Counted from the first letter of the stretch, positions 37,400 through 45,625 are shown. The stretch is 64,000 nt of DNA from Periweissella cryptocerci (GCF_004358325.1 NZ_CP037940.1:1364001-1428000); one strand, 5' to 3'. Numbers and translations: made by a program. Notes: generated from the letters alone by a model not told the origin.

Positions 37400-38146
37400 T
37401 TATGATCGACTCAACAAACTTATAATTCGGTTACCCTGATTTTTTTCTTCTGTGTGTTCAAAATCTAACGTCCGCATAAAAATTTCTTCACGTTGGAACA
37501 ATGAGATTTTTTCGGTCTTATATACAGTGCTCAAACTATTATCCATCCGCATCATTTCGATACCACCTTCGATATCAAAAACTTGTTGCCGCCTTAGATA
37601 AACTAAAATTTGTGAGCAGAGATTAGGACTTAACACATCACGTGGAATATCAGTTCCTTCAACTTCGATATCTTTCAAATATTTAATGATTTTTGCTTGG
37701 ACTTTTAGAATCTCATTAACCCGATTGTGATACTTTCCATCCAACACGTTGTGAGCAAGAAAAATCAGGACATTTTTAAAGATGTAACGCAGCAGTAAGA
37801 ATGCTGCCGCAGTAACGCTTAACATAATTACGGTTAAAAATTCCATTTCACTTGTTAGGTTAAAATTGTCACCACTGCCTGCCGCAGCTAAGTACATGAT
37901 TACTACTGTGAATAAGCCAACCATTAATGAACCAATTAACATTGTGGTATTAATCAATCCACGTTCAATCTTGTCTTGTTCTTGGAAATACTTTTTTCGT
38001 TGTCGAACCGCTTTTTCTAATTCTTTTAACAACGCGACAATTTTGGTCATCTTTTCAATGTCTGACGCTTGCTCTTCGTTGTCATTCACGCCGCCACCAC
38101 TCCCTCCGGAAAAACTTGCTAATTTTTTCAGAATTTTTATAAACAT
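37400..38146 (-). CDS. Two-TM protein, paralogue family member 1
   Basis: 248 residues, the longest member. It starts with a short amphipathic helix and Gly-rich linker (MFIKILKKLASFSGGSGGGV), then an acidic/basic helical stretch, two membrane segments (about 70-92 and 103-125) and the tail SQILVYLRRQQVFDIEGGIEMM. GTAGGAG precedes the ATG. The stop lies 66 bases before the flavoprotein at 35975, and the gene directly follows the PgaD-like gene (15-base gap), which ties the redox module to the polysaccharide synthase. Confidence 0.75.
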   Translation of the reverse strand: MFIKILKKLASFSGGSGGGVNDNEEQASDIEKMTKIVALLKELEKAVRQRKKYFQEQDKIERGLINTTMLIGSLMVGLFTVVIMYLAAAGSGDNFNLTSEMEFLTVIMLSVTAAAFLLLRYIFKNVLIFLAHNVLDGKYHNRVNEILKVQAKIIKYLKDIEVEGTDIPRDVLSPNLCSQILVYLRRQQVFDIEGGIEMMRMDNSLSTVYKTEKISLFQREEIFMRTLDFEHTEEKNQGNRIISLLSRS

Positions 38147-38161
38147 TTGTAAGCACTCCTA

Positions 38162-38734
38162 CTAGTAATCTTCAGCACCGGCCCATTCAATTTTTTCATC
38201 CCATGAATATGACTCAACATTGTTTTCATTGAATAATTCTTCAATTTCGTACTGATCAATATTGTCTTCTTCATGAATCGTGACGAATTTTAGTGCCTGG
38301 CGCTCTTCTGGTCGACCAAAACGACTGGCAACTTGTTCTTCAACAAGTTCGAGCTTGCTATTCACTCGGTTATAGTCAATTTTTGATTCCTTATCTAAAT
38401 CGCGTTTACCTTTGATTTTGTTGTAGATATTTAAACCTAGTAATATCACCGCAATGACCGCTGCTGAAAGGGAAAAGCCCGACACCCCTTGGGTGAAATA
38501 CGCATAGCCTTCACGATAGTTCCACAGTGGCCGACTTGCCCAGCCCCAGCGATACAATACCAACCAGATAGTCATTACGAATGGGACTAATACCGAAAGA
38601 TTAAGCAGTAACGTGCTTAGCGTTTGCAAAATCTTGGGCACTAATTTACCTTCATCGAAATAATCATCAGTCACATTTGCACGTTCAAATTTTTTCTGTT
38701 TTTCAGATATTTTTTTATAACTAACTTCTTGCAT
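38162..38734 (-). CDS. PgaD-like membrane partner of the glycosyltransferase
   Basis: About 190 residues from the ATG at 38734 (AAGGAG eight bases upstream; an ORF start at 38800 lacks a site). Two membrane helices (about 38-62 and 85-105) are joined by an outer loop with aromatic residues (YRWGWASRPLWNYREGYAYF), then a highly acidic cytoplasmic tail. Size, position right after a PgaC-like synthase and two-helix layout resemble PgaD/IcaD-type accessory subunits, which are poorly conserved in sequence. The assignment is by context. Confidence 0.55.
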   Translation of the reverse strand: MQEVSYKKISEKQKKFERANVTDDYFDEGKLVPKILQTLSTLLLNLSVLVPFVMTIWLVLYRWGWASRPLWNYREGYAYFTQGVSGFSLSAAVIAVILLGLNIYNKIKGKRDLDKESKIDYNRVNSKLELVEEQVASRFGRPEERQALKFVTIHEEDNIDQYEIEELFNENNVESYSWDEKIEWAGAEDY

Positions 38735-38806
38735 CTTTGTCTCCTTAAATTGCCTAGCCAAGGCTATTTGCAACCATTTCCATGTAACACATGTTGGCAC
38801 CTTTGT

Positions 38807-40171
38807 TTACACGGTTTGCTCTTCTTCAGTGGCTTCGGCGTTAACTTTGTCTTTATTCATTCGCTCTGGACTAACCCACGTACCACTTCCACCGGTAATT
38901 ACGGCGCGGACAGCATCAGGAGTCGCAATCAAGATTGTGTATGGATTAACCATCCACATAATGACCACATACCAACTTGCGAACAACATATACTTCAAAC
39001 TGTCGATACCGTGATTTATCAGTAGGGCAATTGTTAATTGGAGATAGCCAACAATGAATTCAAACATCACGAAGATGCCACTCATTACGAAGAAATGTAG
39101 CACGCGTTCCCAATTACCGGTAATTACGAGATAACCAACATAGAAAACTGAAATGGTCATACTAATCCAAAAGAAGTACGCCCATAAAATCGATACCATT
39201 TGATCAAAGAAGATAAAGATAAATGGGAATGTTTTGAACGGGTGTCGTAACACGGTTAGTGCATAAGTTAGGAAAACTTCAATCCCACCCTGTGCCCAAC
39301 GCTTACGTTGGCGGACTAATTCCTTCCCAGTTTCTGGCACTTCAATGTATGACCGTACATTTGGATCATAGTGTACGCGCCAACCTTTGAGCTGCATGTT
39401 CCAGGCAATTGCAATATCTTCGGTGGCTTTACCTTGGTCAAAGTAACCAACATCGTTAAGCGCTGATTTACGGTATAGTGTATTCGCACCACTAACCGCA
39501 AACATGCGCCCAATGACCGTTTGTGCTTGTTTGATTAACCCAACGATTGAATTAAATTCAATAAATTGGCTTTTAGCCACAATCGTTGAACGGTTAACGG
39601 GCGTTGGGTTCCCTGTTACTGCGCCAATTTCATCAGCCTTGGCAAGTTCAGAGTCAACTACCATCCACGCTGCCATTCGCTTCAACGTATCACCGGTGAT
39701 GAACGTGTCCGCATCATTTGAGAGCAAAAACTCACCCTTGGCGTGCATTGCCCCAACCGTTAGCGCATGGGCCTTACCCTTATTTTTTTCAACTGTGACA
39801 ATTCGTAACCGTTCATGCTTGTTAGCTAACTGCACTAAGACTTCGGCGGTTGAATCGGTACTTCCATCGTTGATAACTAAAATTTCATAGTTACTGTATT
39901 CCAACGTATCCAACAAGTAATGGAGAGTTCCTTCAATCGTTGCTTCTTCGTTGTGCGCTGCAATCAGAATTGAGATAAATGGTTCCTCAAAGTCATCATT
40001 CCAAACAGGTCGCTTTTTACGTGCCCAAAAGACATAAAATGAACCACCCAAAATCCAAAAACTACCACCAACGACTGGGTAAAATACGAAAGCAAACAAA
40101 ACAACATAAATCAACGTATTAAAGTTTAATGCGTGGCTAAGCTGGTTAATAAAATCTGGTAACATCGTCAT
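38807..40171 (-). CDS. Processive family-2 glycosyltransferase, PgaC/IcaA-like
   Basis: 454 residues. One or two N-terminal helices (18-48), a GT-A domain with DGSTD (102-106), NDADT (152-156), TED (250-252) and QRKRW (288-292), the full D,D,D,QxxRW set of processive synthases, then four or more membrane helices. The end has GTWVSPER, resembling the W-x-SP-x-R of PgaC/IcaA, so a beta-linked N-acetylglucosamine or related polymer extruded through the membrane is likely. No PgaB/IcaB deacetylase is present in the window. The ATG overlaps the stop of the DUF916 gene (ATGA), so WxL partner and synthase are co-translated. Confidence 0.88.
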   Translation of the reverse strand: MTMLPDFINQLSHALNFNTLIYVVLFAFVFYPVVGGSFWILGGSFYVFWARKKRPVWNDDFEEPFISILIAAHNEEATIEGTLHYLLDTLEYSNYEILVINDGSTDSTAEVLVQLANKHERLRIVTVEKNKGKAHALTVGAMHAKGEFLLSNDADTFITGDTLKRMAAWMVVDSELAKADEIGAVTGNPTPVNRSTIVAKSQFIEFNSIVGLIKQAQTVIGRMFAVSGANTLYRKSALNDVGYFDQGKATEDIAIAWNMQLKGWRVHYDPNVRSYIEVPETGKELVRQRKRWAQGGIEVFLTYALTVLRHPFKTFPFIFIFFDQMVSILWAYFFWISMTISVFYVGYLVITGNWERVLHFFVMSGIFVMFEFIVGYLQLTIALLINHGIDSLKYMLFASWYVVIMWMVNPYTILIATPDAVRAVITGGSGTWVSPERMNKDKVNAEATEEEQTV

Positions 40172-41229
40172 TCTCTTTTTCTTTCTTTTTTCTTCCGTAA
40201 TAAAATAATCAACATACCAATGACGCTAGCCAACAGAATTACCACTAGTGCGATTAATGCTTTAAGCCACCATGGCCAACCATGCGTGGCAACTGAACGT
40301 TTGTTTAAATCATTTGCTTTGGCTTCTTGAATAACAAAATCTTTAGTGAAATTCCACTTATACGTAAAGTGTTGCCCGCTGGTGTCGATGTATTTACCAT
40401 CCTTGGCCGGTAATCCATACGCAATTACGTGTGCTGTATAATCACCAGCGACAAATTTGTCAGTCCCTAACCGAATCGGAAACGCCATCGTCGTATTTGG
40501 TGCCATCTGCATGTCCGTACTTTTGGTACTATAGATGACTTTTTGCGCACCAAGTTTAGTCACTTTTGATTCAATTGTTAGATGATTGAGAAAACCCGGT
40601 TGATTATTCCGTAAACTAAGGGTTAAAGCATTGTGTCGATTCAACTGCGTTACTCCAACATCTGCCAACGCTAAGTTTGGTGCAATAATTTTTTGTGATT
40701 GGCGCATCAACAAGATCACCGTATATGTAAACTCATTAATCACGGTCATCCCACTCGTGGAAGCTGGTGCATCGTTAACTTGTTTAAAAACAATCCCGCC
40801 CGCCATTACACCGCGCAATTCTCCTTTTGGCATTTGCACGGTCACTGGAACAATCACGCTCCCACTCGCCGCAATTGTGACTTGCTTGGGGGTCTTCACA
40901 TAATTTTGCAGACTGTACTGCATCGACTTATCCGGGCTTTGCTTTTTAGTAGCATATTCGACGGTGCCGTTCATGTTCGTGGTTGCTGTATTGGTGCTTA
41001 CCGCGACTTTCACGCGCTTAGCTGTCGTGTTAACTAGCTTAATTTGTAATGTTTGTTGTTGACCCGCATTCATTAGCAAATTGTAATAGCTTTGTTCGTT
41101 ATCAATTTGATTTGTAGGAATTGCCATCTGCACGGAAAAGTCCAAGCCACTAGCACTTATAACCTTGGCAACACTCAAGAAAACCGCCATCATAGCTACG
41201 ATAATTAACAATATTTTGCGTACTTTCAA
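40168..41229 (-). CDS. DUF916/DUF3324 WxL-interacting protein 2
   Basis: About 353 residues from the TTG at 41229, favoured by GAGGTGG six bases upstream. Signal peptide (to about VISASG), DUF916 (LDFSVQMAIPTNQID...YNLLMNAGQQ), DUF3324, one C-terminal helix (WWLKALIALVVILLASVIGML) and a basic tail KKKERKRE. Closely parallels the protein at 10583-11665. It should display or tether the WxL protein encoded just upstream. Its stop overlaps the glycosyltransferase start. Confidence 0.92.
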   Translation of the reverse strand: MKVRKILLIIVAMMAVFLSVAKVISASGLDFSVQMAIPTNQIDNEQSYYNLLMNAGQQQTLQIKLVNTTAKRVKVAVSTNTATTNMNGTVEYATKKQSPDKSMQYSLQNYVKTPKQVTIAASGSVIVPVTVQMPKGELRGVMAGGIVFKQVNDAPASTSGMTVINEFTYTVILLMRQSQKIIAPNLALADVGVTQLNRHNALTLSLRNNQPGFLNHLTIESKVTKLGAQKVIYSTKSTDMQMAPNTTMAFPIRLGTDKFVAGDYTAHVIAYGLPAKDGKYIDTSGQHFTYKWNFTKDFVIQEAKANDLNKRSVATHGWPWWLKALIALVVILLASVIGMLIILLRKKKERKRE

Positions 41230-41254
41230 TGCACCCACCTCGGAATTCACAAAA

Positions 41255-41282
41255 AGTCACTAGCTTTTTAAGCCTAGTGACT
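41255..41282 (-). terminator. Attenuating terminator between WxL and DUF916 genes
   Basis: AGTCACTAG and CTAGTGACT form a 9-bp stem followed by TTTTTG on the minus strand. Lying inside the operon, it should give more WxL mRNA than downstream mRNA. Confidence 0.65.
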
Positions 41283-41297
41283 GAATTAACTTATAGA

Positions 41298-41894
41298 TTA
41301 CTTCAAACTATCTAATGCACCTTGAGTTAGATTCCAAGTTAGCTTGGTCGTGTGTGTCCCCGTCGTTTGGGCGGCGTTAGCTGGGATATTCAAGTTAATA
41401 TCATCAGCTGGCACACTAACGTGATATTCACCAGTTTGCTTGTTATCGGTATTAGGAACCAACACTGAAGCATCACCGGTAGTTGCTAATTGCGCAATTG
41501 CACTAGTTTTACTTGCAGCTACCTTTTCAAGGGTTTCAGTCCCAACAATCCCGCTTGCAATTGAGATATCAGCGCCTTGAACCAATTGGCCACTCTGACT
41601 TAAAGTCAAAGTCCAACCTTCTTCTGAGCCAGTTAAATCAGTAACAGTTGCACTCAAAGGTTCCTTAGCAGCTAACTTGTGTGCATCTAGTGAAATCGCA
41701 TTGTCCGCACCAAAATCAATTGATGAAACACCGTTCAATGTCAAGTTCCCACCTCTAAATCCAACACTTGCAGTTACTGGTGTTTCGGGGTTAATTTGCT
41801 GTGATAAATCTTCAGTCGCTGCAAAAGCGCCCGTAGCAGGGAAAATTAATAACGCAAGTAACGCCATCATTCCAGTTACGATAATTTTCTTCAT
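41298..41894 (-). CDS. WxL domain surface protein 2
   Basis: 198 residues: signal peptide (cleavage near GAFA-AT) and a single WxL domain with motifs EGWTLTLSQSG (about residue 94) and TTKLTWNLTQG (C-terminus). It binds the wall non-covalently. It is similar in size and order to the WxL protein at 11828. It is the fourth gene of the polysaccharide/flavoprotein operon and is followed by an attenuating terminator. Confidence 0.93.
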   Translation of the reverse strand: MKKIIVTGMMALLALLIFPATGAFAATEDLSQQINPETPVTASVGFRGGNLTLNGVSSIDFGADNAISLDAHKLAAKEPLSATVTDLTGSEEGWTLTLSQSGQLVQGADISIASGIVGTETLEKVAASKTSAIAQLATTGDASVLVPNTDNKQTGEYHVSVPADDINLNIPANAAQTTGTHTTKLTWNLTQGALDSLK

Positions 41895-41970
41895 AATATT
41901 TCTCCAATACTTGTTTAGTAATTTAGGTATTTATCAGTAAGTTATTCTACTTCTACGAAATGCTTGCGAA

Positions 41971-42414
41971 TTATACTTCAGGTTTAAGATTCTTGACCGT
42001 CTCCTCGTAATTCTTAGTAGCTTTTTCTTGGCTTTGGCGAATTTTAATCAACAATTCGCGCACCTTATCTTGCGTTTGCTTAGCATGCGTCAAATCATAA
42101 AAGTATCCTTCAACCAACTTCTTGGCGTTTGCATCGACTTTATCATTCGTAAACGCAATTAAGCGCAATGGATTAACTTCATGCAATTCCAAATCATCAT
42201 CGTAATAACCGTAGATAACCGCTTCGCGAATCTTATCGCTACGTTCCGCGTATAACGCGATTTGACCAGATTCATCAAAGTTGCCTAATGCAATCTCATT
42301 GACATCCAAAACTACGATGTCAGTCGTTTTAATCTTAGCTATCTCGCTTGCACTATTGAGCTTGACACCAATTAATAAATTACTCTTTACTTGTTTGCTT
42401 ACTTCTTTTGCCAT
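41971..42414 (-). CDS. Acidic cytoplasmic protein of unknown function
   Basis: 147 residues, no signal or membrane segment. The first 100 residues look like an alpha/beta domain (NLLIGVKLNSASEIAKI, DIVVLDVNEIAL, REAVIYGYYDDDLE). The last 50 form a charged helix (QDKVRELLIKIRQSQEKATKNY). It overlaps the 62-residue gene by 35 bases. I do not recognise a family. Its place between the protease and WxL genes makes it part of the same unit. Confidence 0.65.
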   Translation of the reverse strand: MAKEVSKQVKSNLLIGVKLNSASEIAKIKTTDIVVLDVNEIALGNFDESGQIALYAERSDKIREAVIYGYYDDDLELHEVNPLRLIAFTNDKVDANAKKLVEGYFYDLTHAKQTQDKVRELLIKIRQSQEKATKNYEETVKNLKPEV

Positions 42415-42568
42415 TGTGTTGTTCTTCTTTCTTTAGATACATGGTGCCTAAACCCCACAGTACCAATGTCACTAACAACAACGCCCAGCCCGCAATTGTA
42501 GTATCCGTAAATTTATTCAATATTTTATCGTCCCCTATAATATTTAATTCAACCGTACTAATGTTCAT
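42380..42568 (-). CDS. Small single-TM protein
   Basis: 62 residues: short outer N-terminus, one membrane helix (TIAGWALLLVTLVLWGLGTMYL, in two parts TIAGWALLLVTL and VLWGLGTMYL) and a basic tail KKEEQHNGKRSKQ. It overlaps the matrixin gene by four bases (ATGA) and the 147-residue gene by 35 bases, so all three are translationally coupled. No family recognised; possibly a membrane anchor for the neighbouring small protein. Confidence 0.65.
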   Translation of the reverse strand: MNISTVELNIIGDDKILNKFTDTTIAGWALLLVTLVLWGLGTMYLKKEEQHNGKRSKQTSKE

Positions 42569-43140
42569 TCGTGATAGATAAACTTAACGGCATTAACATT
42601 AGCCGTTGTTATTGGATATAATCGATCAACCCATGTGGTAGCATGCATCACACTTTTCGCATTCGAATCGTGCTTTAGTCCCAATGCATGCCCTAATTCA
42701 TGGACGTCTGCAGTAATATACGCATTCTTACGACCACCCAATTCATGGACCCGTTTCGGATACATCGTAATATTATCTTTCACAATTACCCCAGTGTCAG
42801 CGTTTGCGGATAACAACGTGATACCACCAATTTGAGAATCAGTTTTACTGAAACCTTTACTAAAATGAACTTTTACTACACCATGCGTCTTAACTTCAGT
42901 AAAGTGCACAGCCTTCGTCTTATTCCACTTCTTAATCGCCAAGTTAAAATATTGCCGTTGTGCTTTTGATCCACCACTATATTGAACCGTGACACGCTTA
43001 ATCTGTGGAACATGGTATATTACCCCGTCCTGTTCTAACACCGGTGAATGTCCTCCAGCAGCATCAACAGGAACTGCAACGCCCATTGTGAGGACTGTTA
43101 TTCCTACTATTAATAATTGTTTACACTCGCTTAAATTCAT
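42565..43140 (-). CDS. Secreted matrixin-type zinc metalloprotease
   Basis: 191 residues. Signal peptide (to about PVDAAG), then a small metzincin domain with the full zinc motif HELGHALGLKH (147-157) and the Met-turn SVMH (163-166). Earlier elements (QYFNLAIKKWNKTKAVHFTEV, in parts FNLAIKKWNK and VHFTEV) fit the matrixin fold. Small bacterial matrixins cleave extracellular or surface proteins. As first gene of the operon it may process the WxL or other surface proteins made with it. The ATG has no ribosome site of its own; an AAGGAGG 38 bases upstream belongs to a four-codon mini-ORF. Confidence 0.88.
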   Translation of the reverse strand: MNLSECKQLLIVGITVLTMGVAVPVDAAGGHSPVLEQDGVIYHVPQIKRVTVQYSGGSKAQRQYFNLAIKKWNKTKAVHFTEVKTHGVVKVHFSKGFSKTDSQIGGITLLSANADTGVIVKDNITMYPKRVHELGGRKNAYITADVHELGHALGLKHDSNAKSVMHATTWVDRLYPITTANVNAVKFIYHE

Positions 43141-43157
43141 TTACATTACACAACTAA

Positions 43158-43185
43158 TTATTGGTCAGTCACGCTTATCCTCCTT
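43158..43185 (-). promoter_or_regulatory. Strong Shine-Dalgarno and four-codon mini-ORF ahead of the operon
   Basis: AAGGAGG (43179-43185) lies six bases before GTG-ACT-GAC-CAA-TAA (43158-43172). The stop falls 17 bases before the matrixin ATG. Ribosomes may terminate and re-initiate, which would couple the first gene to this leader. Confidence 0.4.
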
Positions 43186-43342
43186 CACACAGAAAATCAT
43201 TCAAAAAGCAATTGGATATTTACCATTAATAATGAATAAAAATCCAATTTTATTCATTTAATTAGTTTCTCACTAATTAAAAACACTTATGTACGTAGCT
43301 ATCATTTTTCCGAAACTAGCCCTGAGTTTCAATCGAATTCTA

Positions 43343-43410
43343 ATAATAAGTCATAGTTAAGAATTATGCAACAGGTTAATTCACACAAAAATCACACAAA
43401 AATCACACAA
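43343..43410 (-). promoter_or_regulatory. Predicted promoter of the large operon with three 11-bp direct repeats
   Basis: On the minus strand, -35 TTGCAT (43366-43371), a 17-base spacer and -10 TATTAT (43343-43348). Directly upstream, TTGTGT occurs three times (43405-43410, 43394-43399, 43383-43388) at an exact 11-bp period. Six-base boxes with five-base spacers are typical of OmpR-family response-regulator sites, and the position suits an activator. The leader would be about 200 bases. Confidence 0.6.
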
Positions 43411-43880
43411 ATAACACCGGACGCTTATGCTTTTTTAATTTTTTTGAGATACTGGACGTTTATAATAACCAGATAATTATGCAACGATGTTTGTTTGTTG
43501 GGTAGATTAACTAACTTGAAAAAATAACTTATACTAAAATTTATGATTAATTATGCATTTTTTTACAAAAGCCTTATACAGCAAGCTACACAGATTAGGT
43601 ACACTTAACATCCACGTAATTATTCACTTTTATTATCTATAATTCATGGAATTAACCGGTTAATTTTCCCCCTACTAACAAACATCAACCCAATATAGTA
43701 AAAAAGTTTTAAAATAAATTTTTTATTTACGTAATTTCTCACACAATTCCTATCAAATCAGCGTTAATGGTACCTTTCACAAAATAAAAAAACACTGTGA
43801 ACTACCCAATAACCATGAGTGAATCCGTATATCAAATGGTTGCTACCCGTTGTCAAAGAATCACTTTATGCAATTTACGC
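43411..43880. other. AT-rich intergenic stretch
   Basis: Very AT-rich, with no supported gene and no clear RNA structure. It separates the large operon from the HAMP/surface-protein unit. Confidence 0.4.
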
Positions 43881-43925
43881 AAAAAAATGGTTTCACACCG
43901 CAGATTATGCGTTGTAAAACCATTT
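43881..43925 (-). terminator. Terminator of the HAMP protein gene
   Basis: AAATGGTTT and AAACCATTT flank a 23-base partly paired loop, followed by TTTTGCG on the minus strand. It lies 27 bases after the stop at 43953. Confidence 0.7.
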
Positions 43926-43952
43926 AGTAACGAGGGATTAGCTACCCTCAAA

Positions 43953-44855
43953 TTAATTTTGATTTACATTCTTGGCAATAGACTCACCTGTTACCTTTAA
44001 TTCATCAATCAGCGCTCGCATATCATTAACACCTGGTTGTTCCATCTTTTTAATAATTGCCGTATTTTGATTCAAAAGCGTGTTAACTTCAAGACTGACT
44101 TCTAACGCTTTACGTTTCATGAATTCATTACGGTCATTATTAGCCTGTTCATTCTTTTGCAGATTTCCCGCCATCGTATTAATGTCAGTGGCAAGTTTAC
44201 CAATCTCATCATGTTGCTTGACTGGTAATTCTACGTCATACTCACCATGTGCAATTCTGTGTGTTGCCCGTTGAATTCGATGTAGTCGTAAAATTATATA
44301 TTGCACCAGTAAGAAGCTTAATAATACACCGATGATTATCGCAATCCAAAATGCCGCAAATAAATTGTTGTGCATTTGCATTTTTATCGTCTGTACATAA
44401 CTCACTGACTCAGTTAGGGCTACCACTGCCACTAACTTGCCCTTCATCACATACGGTTTATAAACCGTCACTGCATTAGTCTTACCATTGGCATGATACA
44501 CCGTCTTTTTAGTAGCATTCAATTTTTGCCAATCAGCATGGCTAACCTTAATCTTTTGCTGACTATTGTACACTAATTCATTATTTTGTTTATAGACCGT
44601 AAAATTAATTGCTTGTGTCTGCATTATCTTGGCATTTTGCTTTAAGCTTTGCTGATCAAATGCGACCATTTTTTTTGTTCTTGGATTATATAACATCGCA
44701 TCCGACATCAATCCATTAGCATATTTTTCTAGCCTAATGTAACTATCCTTATAGACGGCCTTGGCGGAAAATTGCCCAAACAACATGCCCGCAGTCACCA
44801 GCACGGTAAGTATTACTAATATGAACGCTAATATCTGCTGATAAATAAGTTTCAT
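43953..44855 (-). CDS. Membrane sensor-like protein: extracellular domain plus HAMP, no output domain
   Basis: About 300 residues from the ATG at 44855 (GGAG nine bases upstream). Membrane helix 1 (about 8-32), an extracellular PAS/Cache-like region (to about 160; KYANGLMSDAMLYNPRTKK...VTVYKPYVMKGKLVAVVAL), helix 2 (about 165-187), a HAMP domain (RIAHGEYDVELPVKQHDEIGKLATDINTMAGNL, in parts RIAHGEYDVELPV and DEIGKLATDINTM), then a coiled coil and stop. It looks like a histidine-kinase or chemoreceptor front end cut off before any catalytic domain. It could signal through a partner such as the two-TM protein encoded just upstream. Confidence 0.75.
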   Translation of the reverse strand: MKLIYQQILAFILVILTVLVTAGMLFGQFSAKAVYKDSYIRLEKYANGLMSDAMLYNPRTKKMVAFDQQSLKQNAKIMQTQAINFTVYKQNNELVYNSQQKIKVSHADWQKLNATKKTVYHANGKTNAVTVYKPYVMKGKLVAVVALTESVSYVQTIKMQMHNNLFAAFWIAIIIGVLLSFLLVQYIILRLHRIQRATHRIAHGEYDVELPVKQHDEIGKLATDINTMAGNLQKNEQANNDRNEFMKRKALEVSLEVNTLLNQNTAIIKKMEQPGVNDMRALIDELKVTGESIAKNVNQN

Positions 44856-44929
44856 TAGTTTTTTCTCCAGTGTTTTCAAAATTCAATTTATTGACGCCTA
44901 TTTCATCGTTCCATTTTCACATGGCATAA

Positions 44930-45574
44930 CTAATTCAAAAATTCATTTTCAATATTTTGATTAATTTGGTCTTGCGCTAAACTACCTATCCCGATATCAT
45001 GCAAAATTTGCTGTTCGCGTTGATATACTGTTCGACTCGATTTCTTACCATCGAATCGCGAAAGGACCGCTAGCAATGGTTGCCCTTCATCTTCAATCAT
45101 TCTGACTGCTTCTTCAAGGTATGCCGTAGTAACCATATTCTCAGGTAAGAATTTGGCCACCACTTCCACGGATACTAGCTTGGCAGCAACTTGCTGTTCA
45201 ATTTGAAAAATCGTCTGGCTAATAGTTATCACTTTTTGCTTTGCTACTATTTTCCGTACCCCTAATGCATAGCGCTTTAGCAATAAAAAGAAGTTAATTA
45301 CTATGAAACCAGCCACAATCACGAAAAGGATTACATATACTCGAATTATTTCTTCAAGTGAGTACTCTCCACTGGTGAAAACTTGAAATAATTTTGGTGA
45401 TAAGAGCCCGAGAATTATCACAGCCAGCACAACTGAAGCGATAAAATTTATTGTATTTCTTTGAACTTTACTGGCAGCCTTTTCCGTCCGAATAACTGTT
45501 GTTCGTTGCTTTATCAACCTATCAACTTCCGCTAAACTTTCGGCCGCAATTTTTAAGTTTTGAATTTCATTCAT
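44930..45574 (-). CDS. Two-TM protein, paralogue family member 6
   Basis: 214 residues, more diverged than the other five. N-terminal helix (AESLAEVDRLIKQRTTVIRTEK), two membrane segments (about 45-68 and 78-102), then helical tail with IFQIEQQVAAKL, LPENMVTTAYLEEAVRMI and the coiled end. It shares the 'LEEAVxxM/I' tail signature but stands beside the HAMP protein rather than a flavoprotein. That placement suggests the two-TM family couples to different partners. Confidence 0.65.
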   Translation of the reverse strand: MNEIQNLKIAAESLAEVDRLIKQRTTVIRTEKAASKVQRNTINFIASVVLAVIILGLLSPKLFQVFTSGEYSLEEIIRVYVILFVIVAGFIVINFFLLLKRYALGVRKIVAKQKVITISQTIFQIEQQVAAKLVSVEVVAKFLPENMVTTAYLEEAVRMIEDEGQPLLAVLSRFDGKKSSRTVYQREQQILHDIGIGSLAQDQINQNIENEFLN

Positions 45575-45625
45575 TTTTGAGTCTTTTCTTTTTACGATTT
45601 ATTTATTCTACTAAATTGTAGCAAA

